Shown: positions 34,985 through 47,240, counted from the first letter of the stretch. The stretch: DNA of 64,000 bases from Melieria omissa (GCA_963971225.1 OZ020268.1:44895348-44959347); one strand, 5' to 3'. Notes: generated from the sequence alone by a model not told the origin. Made by a program: numbers and translations.

Positions 34985-35743
34985 CAAAACAATTTTTTTT
35001 CATAAAAATTATAATATTTATAATCAATATAGTTGATTTTTCTTTAAGTTGCAAATGTTTGTCGTATTCTGGTTATATGAATTTTTATTTTTTTCTCATG
35101 TATATAAATATATATATGAGGAAAAAGTATGTATATATGGACGTATGTTATGATAGAATATTTAATATTAAATACAAATGAAAAGAAACTGAAAATCTTT
35201 AGAAATTAGTCTGAATTTTGTAATCATAATTGTCCGAAACTGTAGGTCTAGATAATTTGAATTTGTTTAAATTGTTCAAATTTGTCCTATATTTTTTAAA
35301 AACTGTTCACATAAAAATCACATTTAAGACCGACCATAAAGTTCAGGTCAAATCATACCTGTAGGAGGGAGATAGGTGTAGAGGTTTTAAAAATTGATTA
35401 TTTTCATAAATAGCTTGTAAGACTATTCAAGAGTATATCTATAGTACTCCTAAAATTTCCAATTCCAATTTGTTCAAAAGTTGTATGCGTTCCTCATTCT
35501 AGCGTCGAATCGCGTGGCATGTTTCAAACACATTTTTGTGAAAATGACTTTTTTCCAATTATTGTTCATTTTAACTTTAAAAGCTTTCAACCGATCATTT
35601 TGACATTCGGCAAATAGTTTGTATATATATATACGCTCTATGTGCTCAAACTTATAGCGACCTACAATGCGTAGTAGCTGATATATCCATTACTTTTCAA
35701 GAAAACTCTTCCCACTTCCCACTACGGACCTTATGGCAGTATA
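34985..35743. other. AT-rich spacer, no gene
   Basis: Contains TA-rich microsatellites (35098-35116, 35621-35632). Nothing else is supported. Confidence 0.45.
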
Positions 35744-36214
35744 CAGGTAGACCTCACTTCAAACGTATCTCTTATAACACGGCCGCGCCCTAACATAGCT
35801 CGCACATTGCGACACATTTTCGATTAACACGTCAAAAGCCTTGTCGTACAATACGTTCATGCTTTTCAATAAGTTCAAAAAGTGCAAGACTTCACTTTAA
35901 TCATTCATATCGCTGCAAGAACGTCATAACTCAAAACTACATCATTCCGAGAAAATTCAATTTTAAAATTTAACATTACAGGCAGTTCAAGGTATCAAAA
36001 AATTGTTCATGTCGTCTTGTGAGCAAAGTATTGAATATTTTACAAAGAGGATTTGACAGATAAAAGATCATATGCAGACACACACAGGGCTGCCATAAAC
36101 TGAAAAAAATTTACATTACATTTACATTAATTTACAAGTACCTCGATTAACACGGTTTCGCTTAGCACGGCATTCTCCAGGAAAGTGACCCTCGTGTTAA
36201 GCGAGGTCTACCTG
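35744..36214. mobile_element. pogo/Tigger-like MITE, 471 bp
   Basis: The left end CAGGTAGACCTCACTTCAAA is inverted at the right end (CGAGGTCTACCTG), with TA before the left end and a mutated TG after the right. CTCG-TTAACACG words near the ends are typical of pogo/Tigger non-autonomous elements. The internal segment at about 35920-36075 also occurs, inverted, at 44661-44828. Confidence 0.65.
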
Positions 36215-36290
36215 TGCTTGCCAATTATCAATATTTCAAACGAAAACTGTTTTCACACCATTTATGATGAACAACAGTATACGTAAATTA

Positions 36291-36433
36291 CAGTGGCACA
36301 CACAGCATTTCATTTTGGGAGGCGCTGTTGCGTACAACTTTTGAACCGAATACCATTCAAACCCGTATTTTGTACCAGCAATTTTTTAATTTTGGATCGT
36401 TTGAACCCCAAAAACTCTCTGTGTGCACCAATG
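36291..36433. mobile_element. hAT-type MITE (family copy 2), 143 bp
   Basis: The ends are CAGTGGCACACACAG and CTGTGTGCACCAATG. The flanking 8-mers GTAAATTA and CTTAATTA agree at six of eight bases, suggesting an older insertion. The body is clearly related to the copies at 14486 and 58097. Confidence 0.8.
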
Positions 36434-37300
36434 CTTAATTAGGTAATAATAAGTTAAAAGTGTAATTTATTTTAGAATTAGGAGTTGTTTTTTTAATACG
36501 CGTATATCTTTTGACATTCTTATCATTGGAAACATCAGTGTAACTATTACAGAAGCATGCGAGCTTCTTACGAGGGAAAGTACAAGGTATAATAGTATAA
36601 TGCTATAACATTATTATTTATTATTATTTTTGCATGCAACTGAAAGTTCTATTTAGCTTAGTTCGAATCAATAGGTTTTTTCGACTATGAAACAAGTATG
36701 AGCATTTGTTTTCAAAGGGGATATTAAGCACATATTGAATTATTTATTTATTTTTTTATTTAACAGATTATACAGGCATATAGTTAAGATACAATATTTT
36801 GCATGCCAATTAGGAACACATTTATTTTAAGTACAGTCGTGCCTGGGTATAGTGCACCCCCTATATAGTGAACACCTCGATATAGCGACCACCCAAATTT
36901 TTACATCGAGCCTCTAAATATAGAAACAAATTTTCAAGCAAAAAACAAAAAGTGTATTTTGAGCAAATAAACGTGTTTTTGACCAAAAATGTTAACCTTG
37001 ATATAGTGAACAACCTCAATACAGTGAACAGGCATTGCAATAATTAGTTAACTATATTCAGACACCACTGTAATACACAATAAATACTATATTATTACAC
37101 TGTTTTAGTAATTTACAAAAAAATCGTAATTATGTGTAAGTGAAAGTAGAGGGATAGAGAAAGTGAGAGAAATGTCTGAAATGTTATGTTGTTGAAATGT
37201 TTTAAGAGAAGATGCTTGTTGAGTTGATGTTTGAAGATTATGGAAAAATGTACTTGTGTGTTTATTATTATTTTTATTAAAATTTTTTAACTCCCAAACA
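36434..37300. other. Spacer with Tigger-like end
   Basis: From about 36834 the sequence CAGTCGTGCCTGGGTATAGT, followed by repeated ATATAGTGAACA and CACCTCGATATAGCGA words, resembles the left end of a pogo/Tigger element. Its partner end was not found. No gene is seen. Confidence 0.4.
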
Positions 37301-37301
37301 A

Positions 37302-37616
37302 GTGGTCGGAATGATCGTGAGGTATAAGAATTGGAACAAAAAACAAAAACATTTTATAATCAATGTTCTATTGTCTATAGTAGTAAGAAGGAGTTTTTAC
37401 AGGGGTATCAGTCTACTTCCCATTGGGCATAAGGTCCTAACGAGCGTATTATGTGAAAGATTGAAGCCACTCGTCAAAACACTGATTGGACCCTATAAGT
37501 GCGGCTTTAGACCTGGTAATTCCACCATCGACCAGATATTTGCGTTACTTCAAATCCTGGAGTAGTCAATGGTTGGAAATGGTAGGTGTACAGATTTTAG
37601 GGTTGTCCTATGTTAA
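37302..37616 (+). pseudogene. LINE reverse-transcriptase fragment (RTE-like)
   Basis: The frame carries RGISLLPIGHKVLTSVLCER, LKPLVKTLIGPYKCGFRPG and STIDQIFALLQILE before a stop. The NYRGISLL...QCGFR.G.ST.DQIF blocks are RT domain motifs 1-2 of RTE-like non-LTR retrotransposons. The copy is cut short by decay and by the TTAA-type MITE immediately downstream. The same family is present on the minus strand at 62430-62600. Confidence 0.8.
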
Positions 37617-37898
37617 CCCTCAATCGCCCACCCTGAGTCCAGGGGACTCACTACGAACTTTAATAAGTTGGTACAGGTTTAGTTTTTGTGCTTTGGCGTC
37701 CAGATTTACGGCGTACAGCTAGAGTTATGTAAAGATATGGAATGAGATCTGTAACAAGAGGTCTTAATGTGGCCTGCAGATAAATAAAAAACCATAAAAA
37801 TTTAATAAATGTTGCATTATTTCGTAAAGAAAATATATGAGTCCCGGGGACTCAGGGTGGGTAGATACGTGATTTTAATAGGGGTGGGTGATTGAGGG
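37617..37898. mobile_element. piggyBac-like MITE, 282 bp
   Basis: It is flanked by TTAA on both sides (37613-37616 and 37899-37902). The ends are CCCTCAATCGCCCACCC and its inverse with one mismatch (GGGTGGGTGATTGAGGG). A second inverted block (CCCTGAGTCC / GGACTCAGGG) lies just inside. There is no coding capacity. It sits next to, and probably within, an old LINE fragment. Confidence 0.85.
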
Positions 37899-37902
37899 TT
37901 AA

Positions 37903-38668
37903 GATGTTAATATGTGTGCACTGTATAATATGTGTGTAATACGAGTGCACTGTACATAAATATTGCACGATGGGTTAATGGTTAATTATTTTAGGCTTTG
38001 AGGCACCAATATGGATGTTGGGTTTTAAAAGGCTAATATGTTTTTAAATTGAGGGTACATGGTAAATTTCAGGAGTTACATGCAATTTATGTTTTTACGT
38101 AAAAATTGGCATAAGGCAAAGAAAATTATATAAAACTCGAATCCGAAAACCCCAGATCTGAATGACTGACTTTAGGATAAGTAATTCCTTAAAAACTTGC
38201 CTTCCTGTTTTTGACCAAGGTACTGATTTTACAGGATGTCGCAGAACATGTGCATTTAGACTTTCGTATCTTTTACTGTTTTGTTAATAATCTACTTAGT
38301 GATTTTTTTATTCATATTATTATTATATACTTCAAAGTTTGTATGTATGAGAAAGTACGAGGTATGTTAAACAAGGTTAGTTTTTATTTGTCTTAAAAAA
38401 TAGTTATTTATTCATCGATATTTTTTGTCTCCCTTAAAGTGATCTCCCTCTGATGTACCAGCGCTTTTTCTTATCCTCGATAGTGCTTCTCATGTGCTTT
38501 TTAATATAGTTTTCTCAATCCGTTTTTTGTGGTTCTTTTCAGGACTTGGCGCCCCGGCGTCCAGTGAATATTGGCACGAAGGTATGATTGCGGTTTAGTT
38601 TATGGCCAAAGATTCACGCATAAGCAACGATGTGTGAGCAAATAATCGATTTTTTCGATAGCAATATA
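37903..38668. other. AT-rich spacer, no gene
   Basis: No coding or mobile feature could be supported. Confidence 0.4.
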
Positions 38669-40247
38669 CACTCATGGACAAAATAATAGGTGTAAAGGTA
38701 CCATTGATAGATGTTGCGAATATTTGGGGAGAAATGTATTTTTAGAACTACTTTGCCGTTATCTGCCAGCACCTGCGACATTTTTAATTATATTTGCACT
38801 GAGTTTGTCATTCATAAAAATTAATTTCAACTGTGCGCATACGTTTTGTGTTTTCAGTGAAAAAATATATTGGACAAAAAAATAGGTGTGTGAAGCGTTG
38901 CTATTACTTCGCCGGTTTTCTATGTGCTATATACCCATAACTTTCCAAGGTTCGAAAATTAATATGTTAAAAAAGTATTTCGTGATAAAATGTAACGCAT
39001 TTTTGCGTTTTTAGATAGGTCGTAAACCTCATTGCACACCAGAAAAAAGACGTCTTGTGAAAGAGCTGAGAAGCCTGGGAAAACGTATAAATTTATTACA
39101 AATGCATTGTGTCTGTCTCAAAATTTTGTTACAAATGCTTTACAGCTCAAATTCGGCGCGGAAACACGTGGACGTCCTTAATTGACTAGCGCAACTGATG
39201 ACCATCGCATAGGTTTACTCACCAAACAGGACCCTTTCAAGTCGTCAAAGGCAATTTTAGCAGAGATGCTGCTTCGGATCAGTTCCAGAACGATTCGACC
39301 TGTGTTGGTGGATGCAAATTTGCCTGAAAGAATAGCCCTCAAAGTTCCTCTTCTTAGAAAAAGACATTTAACCACGAAAAAAGAATTTGCATCAACCCAT
39401 CACGAATGGTGTGGTCCTGAAAATCGAAAAAAGTGGCGAAACATCCTTTGGAGCGATGAAACAAAAATTCATTTGTTTTGCAATGATTGCGGAAGGAGCG
39501 TTCGTAGACCAAAAGGCAAGGAATTCCACATTCGCTTCACCAAGAAGACCGTAAAGCATGGCGGGGGAAACATCATGGTTTAGGGTTCTTTTTCTTGCAA
39601 GGGTATAGGTCCTATTTATCTAAAAGGACACCCTGATCAGTACGGTATACAAAAACATTTTGCAAGACTTTATGCTCCCCTATGCTGAAGAAACCATGTG
39701 ATTAATTAGGAAATTTCAGCAGGATAATGATCCCAAGCATACACCAAAGCTATTGAATGTTTGGTTCAAGGACAATAACGTGAGAGTATTGACATGGCCA
39801 AGTCAGTCCTCCGATCTAAACCCTATTGAGTATTTTTGGGGTGAACTAGAAAAATAATTGGCTACATTTAATTTCCAAAACTAAGACCAATTATAGCAGA
39901 AGGTCCAGGATATTGGCTATAAAATACCATTGGAGACTTGCCAAAACTTAATAGCCTCTATTTCTGGGTGTGCAAAATTTTACAAAATAATGGTGGTTAT
40001 ACAGGAAACTGGTACCGTTACTAAGTTTATATTTTAAAAATTAATGTTAGTTTTGAACTTAGCCGTGAATTCGCTTCCTCTTTTGTTACCACCTATTATT
40101 TTGTCCAAGCAATATTAAAAAAAGGAATAAATAATCGTTTATATAAAACTAAATGTTATAAGTTTTTCGACTTTTCTTTGCGTTTTTACAATTACTCAAT
40201 TACAATTGACATAAAAGTGCTCACACCTATTATTTTGTCCATGAGTG
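38669..40247 (+). mobile_element. Tc1-like transposon with doubled ends, 1579 bp
   Basis: The outer ends CACTCATGGACAAAATAATA and the exact inverse are flanked by TA. Inner copies of the core (TGGACAAAAAAATAGGTG at 38871-38888, and ACCACCTATTATTTTGTCCA at 40088-40107) give an IR/DR layout like the unrelated element at 12768. The transposase is present but broken. Confidence 0.9.
39015..40010 (+). pseudogene. Tc1-like DD34E transposase, disabled
   Basis: The start is GRKPHCTPEKRRLVKELRSL (HTH). It is followed by a 133-residue open segment (39182-39583) with ILWSDETKIHLF (first Asp) and KHGGGNIMV. After a stop come QQDNDPKHT (about 39717-39743, second Asp) and [15 protein letters not shown] (about 39810-39855, Glu). 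All three catalytic residues survive, but at least two stops and a frame change remove function. Confidence 0.88.
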
Positions 40248-40249
40248 TA

Positions 40250-43200
40250 TATATCGATAGCAAAACATAACTTGGGGACATTTAATAAAAAATATCATAC
40301 ATACCCGTAAAATTTAAAAAGGTTCTTTGTTACCAGACGCATGCGCGTTAGTGTTGTCATCTGCTGGCTACAGTCGATTTTATGAGTCTAATATCTCTGC
40401 CGAACATCTCATAACTGCTGTATGAATTTGTGATATGACAGTGTACGATAAAAAAAATCCCGGAAGCACAATTCCAATTAGAAATTGAAAGTTATGGAAC
40501 TCCGTGTAGTAAAGTTGCCGTAACACAAAGCAACATCTTTGGTCAAAAACTGTAACCGCTTCAGTCAACTTAAGAGAATAATTTTTTTGTAGGTATCACA
40601 TTAACCCTAGAATTTACATCGTCATTATCCTGATAGTTCGAGTTACTCTTTTGGCAATCGATACCTACTACCTCGATCCGTTTTTGTGCGTGTTTCGACT
40701 AACATTTTGACAATGGAGTTAAATTTTCAACTCCCACAATGTTATCAGGAGATAATAAAAAAGTCGAAGATGGCTTTGATGGACATACTGAAAATCGCGT
40801 ACTTAAGAAGCGGATGTTTGGGTCAAACGCTGGCATAAGTGCGTTATAATCGAAATGGATAACTTAGTGTTTGAAGAATTAACTTGTATTTGTAATTTGA
40901 CAAGTGAATTCTGGGAATTTTTATATGGGGTGGTACAAAACCAAAACAATTGGTATCTTTGCATACTTTACTCAGCTGCTTCATAAGACAAGTATGTATG
41001 TTGTATTTGGTATTGTGGTAATTGCGCAAGCAAAATTAATGAACGTTTGTAAATTATTCATTGTTCAGCTTCAACACTTCCAAACAAATACGAACTTATG
41101 AAAATTCAAGCGTTACAAACATGTTTTTGTGCTGCTGCTGCCATCATTGTAATCACGTTACCAGCTACACCGCGAACATTGAAGCCGATGCCTTCTTGCT
41201 GTCGCGTGGCCGTGTCGCTGCCATTGCCTATGTGTTCGGGTCATTATCTTGCAGGAACACACTTTCTTTGCTGATACCATATATATACCATATACATACA
41301 TACATCCGAATAGTTGAAATTAAATTTAAAAACTTATCTGTAAAAATGTCAAATTCTTCTAATGAAAAATTCAAATGAAAGTTAGTTTAGTTTGTATTGT
41401 AAGTGTTTGAATGAACGACTTGCCACAAATACTGTGCATTCAACAAGTGTACGACAGCACATAATACCAACATTACAGAGAGGGAATTTATTTGATGCCG
41501 CAACATTTCAAGTTTATTTTGTCTTCCGTCTCAATATTATTTAATATGTGTTTGAGTTGACAATTTTACTGTTTTCAGGTAGTTTAAAAACAAAGACTCT
41601 ATAAATTGATGTTACTCAAGAACCATTTCGGTTCTTTGATATTAATAATTGAGTGCTCTCAAAATGTTAAAAATAAAAACTTTCTTAAAAATATATATTT
41701 TCCCATAGTGAAGTTAAACAACTATCTTTTTATAAAATAATGTTTTTTGTTTGTTTTTTATTAACGTTTTGATAAGCAACATCCAGCAGGAAAAAGGATG
41801 CTCCAAATACAGAAAATATTACAGAAAAAGTTTATTTTCATTACTAATATAAGATAGTGAAATACTATGTGATTGTACATTAAATTAAAATTATTAAAAT
41901 GTATTTTTTTTTAACATTTCATAACAAACTAATCTTTAACAGACTAAACAAAAACAATGGATCAGCATCACTAAACAAAACATGCAAGTTAAACTTACAT
42001 ACATATGTATAAAATACAATCTTTGTACTTTAAGTGACACTCGGTGTTAGGAAAAAGATGAAGGCATAATTTATTTTGTTCATATATGTACATTATATAC
42101 ATACGTGTACATATGATCATTTACACTTCTGCGATTGCAAGCATTATCTCTAAAAGATAAAAATCTCGAAAAGGGGTGCATAACCGATGAGCAGCGTGGC
42201 AGATACGATTTCCTACGAATTAGTCAAATGGATTGAATATCCATCTGAAATCGTCTAAATTCCGATCTGGCAACCTTAGGTAGGACAAATAAAAGTTTGC
42301 ATTGCGACATTTTCCTTCAGCGATATGTTAAATAGAATTACAATCTAGTAACTCTGCACTAATGATGTCTTTGTCATCAAAGGTACCTTGATTAGAGCGC
42401 ATGCTCTATATTTTCTCCCTTCCCTAACGGCATTAGTTTTATTTAATATACCGACATACTGGGTATACGCAATGCGTGGTCTTTTGGGCCTGCATTAACC
42501 CACTTTATCGACTACACAATTTCTGACATACACACACATATGTACGACGTGAAGTGGGAGGTGGATGGGGTGAATATTTTATCGATTTACAAACAGTTGA
42601 ACTTCCGCATAGCAGTGAGCGTATTCTAATAGCTCCGCTAACCGCCGATTTTCTTTCCGTCGTAAACAATTATAATCGGGAAAAGAAAGACGGAAAAAAC
42701 AATTTCCACCAAAGGAAAGATAACAATTGATGCTTAAGGTTGAGATACTTATTTGCGATTAGTTATACTGAAAAAGCGAAGAAGTAGGAACTGCACAAAG
42801 TTGTTGTTAAAAGTGTTTTGCATTGTTTTTAATGTAAGGTAAGTGGGTGAATTAAGCAAGTAAGATGTGAAGGAGTGTGAGAGTATTGAGCTTTGAATCT
42901 TTGCTGTGGGAGATTCAGGAGCAGTTTGCCGCACTACATTGCTTGTTACTTCCCATAGACTACCGTACAGTTGTTCCTTCTCCAGCCTTGTCTTTTATGT
43001 TATGTATGTTGTGGAGTTTATTTCTAACAAAAAACTGAAAGTATGTCTGTGCAACAAAATCGTGAAAGCGGTAAGCTTTCAAATGCGTGAGAAACCTTTA
43101 TTGATGAGGATGGTAATATACCTGATGCCACGGCTCATTTAGATAACGCGCTGAACTGTGAATTCTCTGTGGTAGACAACACTAAAATGTAGATAACAAC

Positions 43201-43755
43201 TTTAAGTAATGCATAAAAGAGCTAACATACCATTGGTGTCTGCAGGTTTAGGCCAGCGGCTTTCGGCCAAATTCATGTACACACATATGTGTTTTTGTAA
43301 TAAATACCTAGAAAAGATAAAACAATAATTCGAATACCTAGCTGAGGGGCGGGGGATGAGATTTTACCCTACTTCATAAAAATAATTAATTGCGTACGAA
43401 GCAAAAATTTAGAAATGATAGATATATGTTTACTGTGCTTTTTTAAGAATTCTAAATGTTTTTTAAGATTTCTAAATTGCCAAATGTTACAATTCAACGA
43501 TAATTTTGAGTTAACAGAAACAATCCACACAGGTGGAGGTGGATTCCTTCGAAAACGTTCTTTGAAATCATATTTGCCATTTAAAATTGTTGTAACGAAT
43601 AGCTATTTGGGGGGTTTGAACCCCAAAAGGCGATTTTAGAAAAAAAATCAATTTAAATAAATTAAATTAAGAGTGTCACTTACACTATAATGACACTTCT
43701 CCGGAATTTGTTTGCATGAGGGAAAATTAAAGGTGTAAAATAATGAAGTACTGAC
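40250..43755. other. Intergenic DNA, no gene recognised
   Basis: The region is mostly AT-rich with microsatellites (41277-41305, 42080-42110). At 43041-43191 the plus strand shows a coding-looking but interrupted frame, with ETFIDEDGNIPDATAHLDNA after a stop. GC-richer patches occur at 41130-41260 and 42600-42960. No gene model is supported. Confidence 0.4.
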
Positions 43756-43761
43756 TAGACG

Positions 43762-43990
43762 GCAGCGGCCGTGGCTCAGTTGGTTAGTGCGCAGTCCAAC
43801 GAGTCGCATGCAGAGCGACGCAAGATCGAATTCTGCATGTAGTAACTCCTAAAAAAAATAACGGGAAACTCGTTTTCTCTTTCGGTGGCTGTCCTCTCAG
43901 CTGGAAATGGCAAACCTCTGAGAGCAAAAATTGCCTATGAAAAAGCTCAATGTGAGTAGTACATTTTGTTTAGTAATATTAGGAACTGTT
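43762..43990 (+). mobile_element. tRNA-derived SINE
   Basis: The head GGCCGTGGCTCAGTTGGTTA contains a perfect Pol III A box (TGGCTCAGTTGG, about 43772-43783). A degenerate B box (AGATCGAATTC) follows about 50 bp later. The tail (CTCTCAGCTGGAAATGGCAA and on) is non-tRNA sequence. The acceptor-stem pairing of a functional tRNA is absent. The 3' boundary is approximate. Confidence 0.7.
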
Positions 43991-44660
43991 AGACAATCAA
44001 CAACGCAATAAATAATACAAAGGTAAATTATTATGTAATTGTTTTTTTTAATTTCTTATTAATATTCATTTTTTTTGTGTTTTCAAATTGCTGATTAAAA
44101 ACCGTATCCTAAAACATGTTCGGCCTAAAAAGAAACGTTTCGCAACACGTTGCTCTAAAACCAGGAACAACCCACCAAGCAACATGTGAGAAATAGGCAA
44201 CTATTGTCAGTGCCAACAAATTGGCGACTCACCGATTAATTGGCACGGCGACAAATTACAAAAACACTTTTTTTTCTAGTTCTTTGAAATATCGAATTGA
44301 ACTATGTATTGTATTTCAGTGAGATTGATCGTAATTGAAAAATGTTTATTCATTCGTCAACGGTTGATTCAAGCCTAAAACATCAAACACCAAAACTATA
44401 AGTATGATGAGTTCATTGCGGAAAATATACATACGGAACTAATACATATTCACATTTTGAGAATCTAAACTCAAAAACCTAAACAAAATACATTTCAATT
44501 TTGTTGACGTAAGAAAATGTTCAAGGGATTTTCTAACAACAGTACGGTAGCACATTTTCAAAGAAGAACGTCAAAAACAGGTTTAGTGTCAGATGTGCAA
44601 CATGGCGGCTGAGAAGAAGCAACGGCTCTACCTTCTATTTTTGTATCATGCTGCATATGA
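43991..44660. other. AT-rich spacer, no gene
   Basis: No coding or mobile feature could be supported. Confidence 0.4.
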
Positions 44661-44828
44661 TCTTTTATCTGTCAAAACCTCTTTGTAAAATATTCAATAC
44701 TTTGCTCACAAGACGACATGAAAAAATTTTTGATACCTTGAACTGCCTGCAATGGTAAATTTTAAAATTGAATTTTCTCGGAATGATGTAGTTTTGAGTA
44801 ATGACGTTCTTGCAGCGAAGGAACGATA
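44661..44828. repeat. Inverted dispersed copy of the 35920-36075 segment
   Basis: The sequence from TCTTTTATCTGTCAAAACCT to CATTACTCAAAACTAC-type sequence is the reverse complement, with few differences, of the interior of the pogo-like element at 35744. The terminal repeats of that element are not present here, so the segment may be a separate repeat nested in it or a truncated copy. Confidence 0.75.
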
Positions 44829-45469
44829 TGATTACAGCTGACAGAGAAACAAACTTCAATGATTTAAAGAATATAAGATATAAAATGATATCAAGAAGAA
44901 TTTTGTATGATGTCCTCAATTCTTCTTGTTGCTATCGTCGGCAATTCTGAACTTGATGAAATGAACTTCTGAACTTTCTGAATGTGGGCACTATAATATA
45001 TATGTATGTAATATCTAATCGAAGGCATTGACAAACGTGCACGTTTATTTAAATTCGCGTTTTACTAATTGCATATTAAAGTCCATGACCGTGTCAACAC
45101 AAGCAGAAGATTGTACTACATGCGCTTATTAATATTTTTGAATAACATAGAATTTAATAAAGAGGTTTTGGTATGTTTAATACAAAAGAGATGTAAGAGG
45201 TTTTGATATAAATCCTTTTAAGCAAAATGGAACTTTCTACATCTCATTTTAAAAACCCATCTGATTTTATCGACAACTTGTTTTTTAATTTGGTAGCACT
45301 TTTTGTTGTGGCCAAATGTAGTGATAACTGCTGTTAAGTTGAATGCAACTTAAAACATTTGATTATAGTGCAACACTGTTTTAAATTTGAAATCTTACCA
45401 GAGTTTATGTTACTGCAAAGACCCTGTATGCAGCAGTAATGTTTTGACTGCTTTGTGCTCATTCGCAAT

Positions 45470-46300
45470 AGGCAGATATGTCAAAATAAAATTGCCCGAC
45501 AGACTCGAATCGCAAATGTCCCCACGAAACCGAGGGCGATAGAAGTCGCTTGGTAGAAGTCACCACAACGGCTATTTCTCCCTTTCTCTCATCGCATTCT
45601 CTTTGCCTTTACATTTTGCCCAACAGACTACCGCGAAAAGCCGTGGAAACAAGTCGTTGAAAAGTGGTGTCAATTTATGAGGTAGCGGAATTTTTCGGTT
45701 TTGAAGTATTCGAAAGGACCTTTATTTGAGCCATCATTTTGAAAGAATAGAAATAGAAAGAAAGAATTTTGAAAAAAGTCTTTGGAAAACCAAGTTTTCA
45801 TTGAGAAATTTATCGAGCGCGTGAAAAAGAAATATTGAGAAACTGAATTTTGGAAAAAATCGAAGAAATTGTGTGACAAAACGGTTTGAAAAAAGGACAC
45901 CAGGAAGCAGGAACCAAGGAAAGGCGAGCGAAAAAAGTCAATCTCGAAGAGGAAAAAAATTGAACGGTAAGCTGTGATATTTTGCAACGCAAGAAATATT
46001 AAGAAAGGGAAAATTGCGCGTGAGAGAACGAAAATGAAATTGTCTAGTGCTATGATTTTTATCACAATCGTAGGAACTGCTAGTTGGGTGGAATTTTGAG
46101 CCTTGAGCGGAGGCAATTTGTGGTGCAACAGCGGGAGTGCACAGGTTGCCGTTCGCAAGTGTTCATTTGAATCCGTTGCCTCCTTCCGGCGACTTCGCGA
46201 CTTTGGTTAATTTTGTGTCCTTAAGTAGTGGGATTCCATAAAATCCAGTTGTAAAATTGCAGAAACCTGGCACAGTAAGCGTTTTTTGCCAAGATGTACT
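45470..46300 (+). promoter_or_regulatory. Candidate ctp promoter / leader region
   Basis: This is a locally GC-richer, CpG-containing stretch with purine-rich tracts, unlike the surrounding AT-rich repeat debris. It has no supported protein on either strand. It lies about 3.3-4 kb upstream of the first ctp coding exon, which itself starts at a splice acceptor, so an upstream leader exon must exist somewhere. GCACA|GTAAGC at about 46276 is a possible donor. The link is inferred from position only. Confidence 0.3.
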
Positions 46301-46980
46301 AGCTTTTAATTAGATAAATTTATAGCGGCCGCATTTGTGTTCCCTGTAATGTCATTTCTGGTTGAATCATTATACACCTTCACATTTTTTGGCAAATTCC
46401 AGTTTGTTGTCGGCGGCGACAGAAACTAAATTTGCATGCCAACGCCACCACACCTGCAAAATCGTACACATTTTCGTTTAGCGTTTTTACCTTAATCGCC
46501 TATTCTTAGCCAATAGGTGACTTGTGACAACAATGGTTAGGAATTTTTTAACTGACGTAATATTTGTTAAATTATGGTCGTCCGCAGCCGCTAAGAAATT
46601 TGTGGCTTTGCTCCACGTTTATCTGTAAGTAATTGCTGTAGGCTCTTCATTTATTTGAGAATTTGCTTTCTGGTTACAAGGAGCTTCATAAAAATGGTAA
46701 TACTTTTTTCTCTGCTTTGGTTTGTAATTTGAGTAGTCCTGCATTAAAGTAGGTGCCTAGGAAATCGGCTAGTTTGCACGATATATATCTACATCGTCAT
46801 CTTTGAGAATTGGCGGGAAAATATGTTCGGTGGGATATGTCATAGTCAAATTAGTTTCGAATGATTCACAAAAGATATCGTAGCTAGCATTAAATCGCAT
46901 CGGATCGTCTTGTACTGTCTTCATGTTACAGCGTCATAATTTCCCTTAAAAAATCAGTGTGTTTTTCATCTCGTTGAAGT
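46301..46980. other. Spacer, no gene recognised
   Basis: Nothing supported beyond ordinary intronic or intergenic sequence. Confidence 0.35.
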
Positions 46981-46989
46981 GAAAACAAA

Positions 46990-47240
46990 ATACTTTGTGC
47001 CTTAACCATGCCAATAAAACAGAATTTACGAGAAGCGCCGATCTTCACGACAATATTTGGTTACATGATGAAAAAGTCGTCAAGGAAACTGGATGCCCCA
47101 TCCGCTGTATTCACCAGACATTGCGGCTTCTGACCACCACTTGTTCCGGTCAATGACTCATGTTCTGGCTCAGCAGTACTTTAATCACTACTACCTGATC
47201 TGACTGCGGAGTGATCTCATTTTTCCGACCCAGTCTGTTC
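46990..47240 (+). pseudogene. mariner transposase fragment
   Basis: One frame reads WMPHPLYSPDIAASDHHLFR and then SMTHVLAQQYF, matching the mariner landmark HPPYSPDLAPSDYHLFRSM around the third catalytic Asp. Here that Asp is retained (SDHH). A short LHDN remnant just upstream fits the second catalytic motif. The rest is lost to frameshifts, and no terminal repeats were found. Confidence 0.65.

Noticed and set aside
43762..43835. Functional tRNA gene
   Set aside because: The A box is perfect, but the B box is degenerate, no cloverleaf acceptor pairing is present and non-tRNA sequence follows. It fits a SINE better.
45670..46158. 162-codon minus-strand ORF rich in Phe/Leu/Ser
   Set aside because: It is the complement of a purine-rich stretch; composition alone explains the open frame and there are no recognisable motifs.
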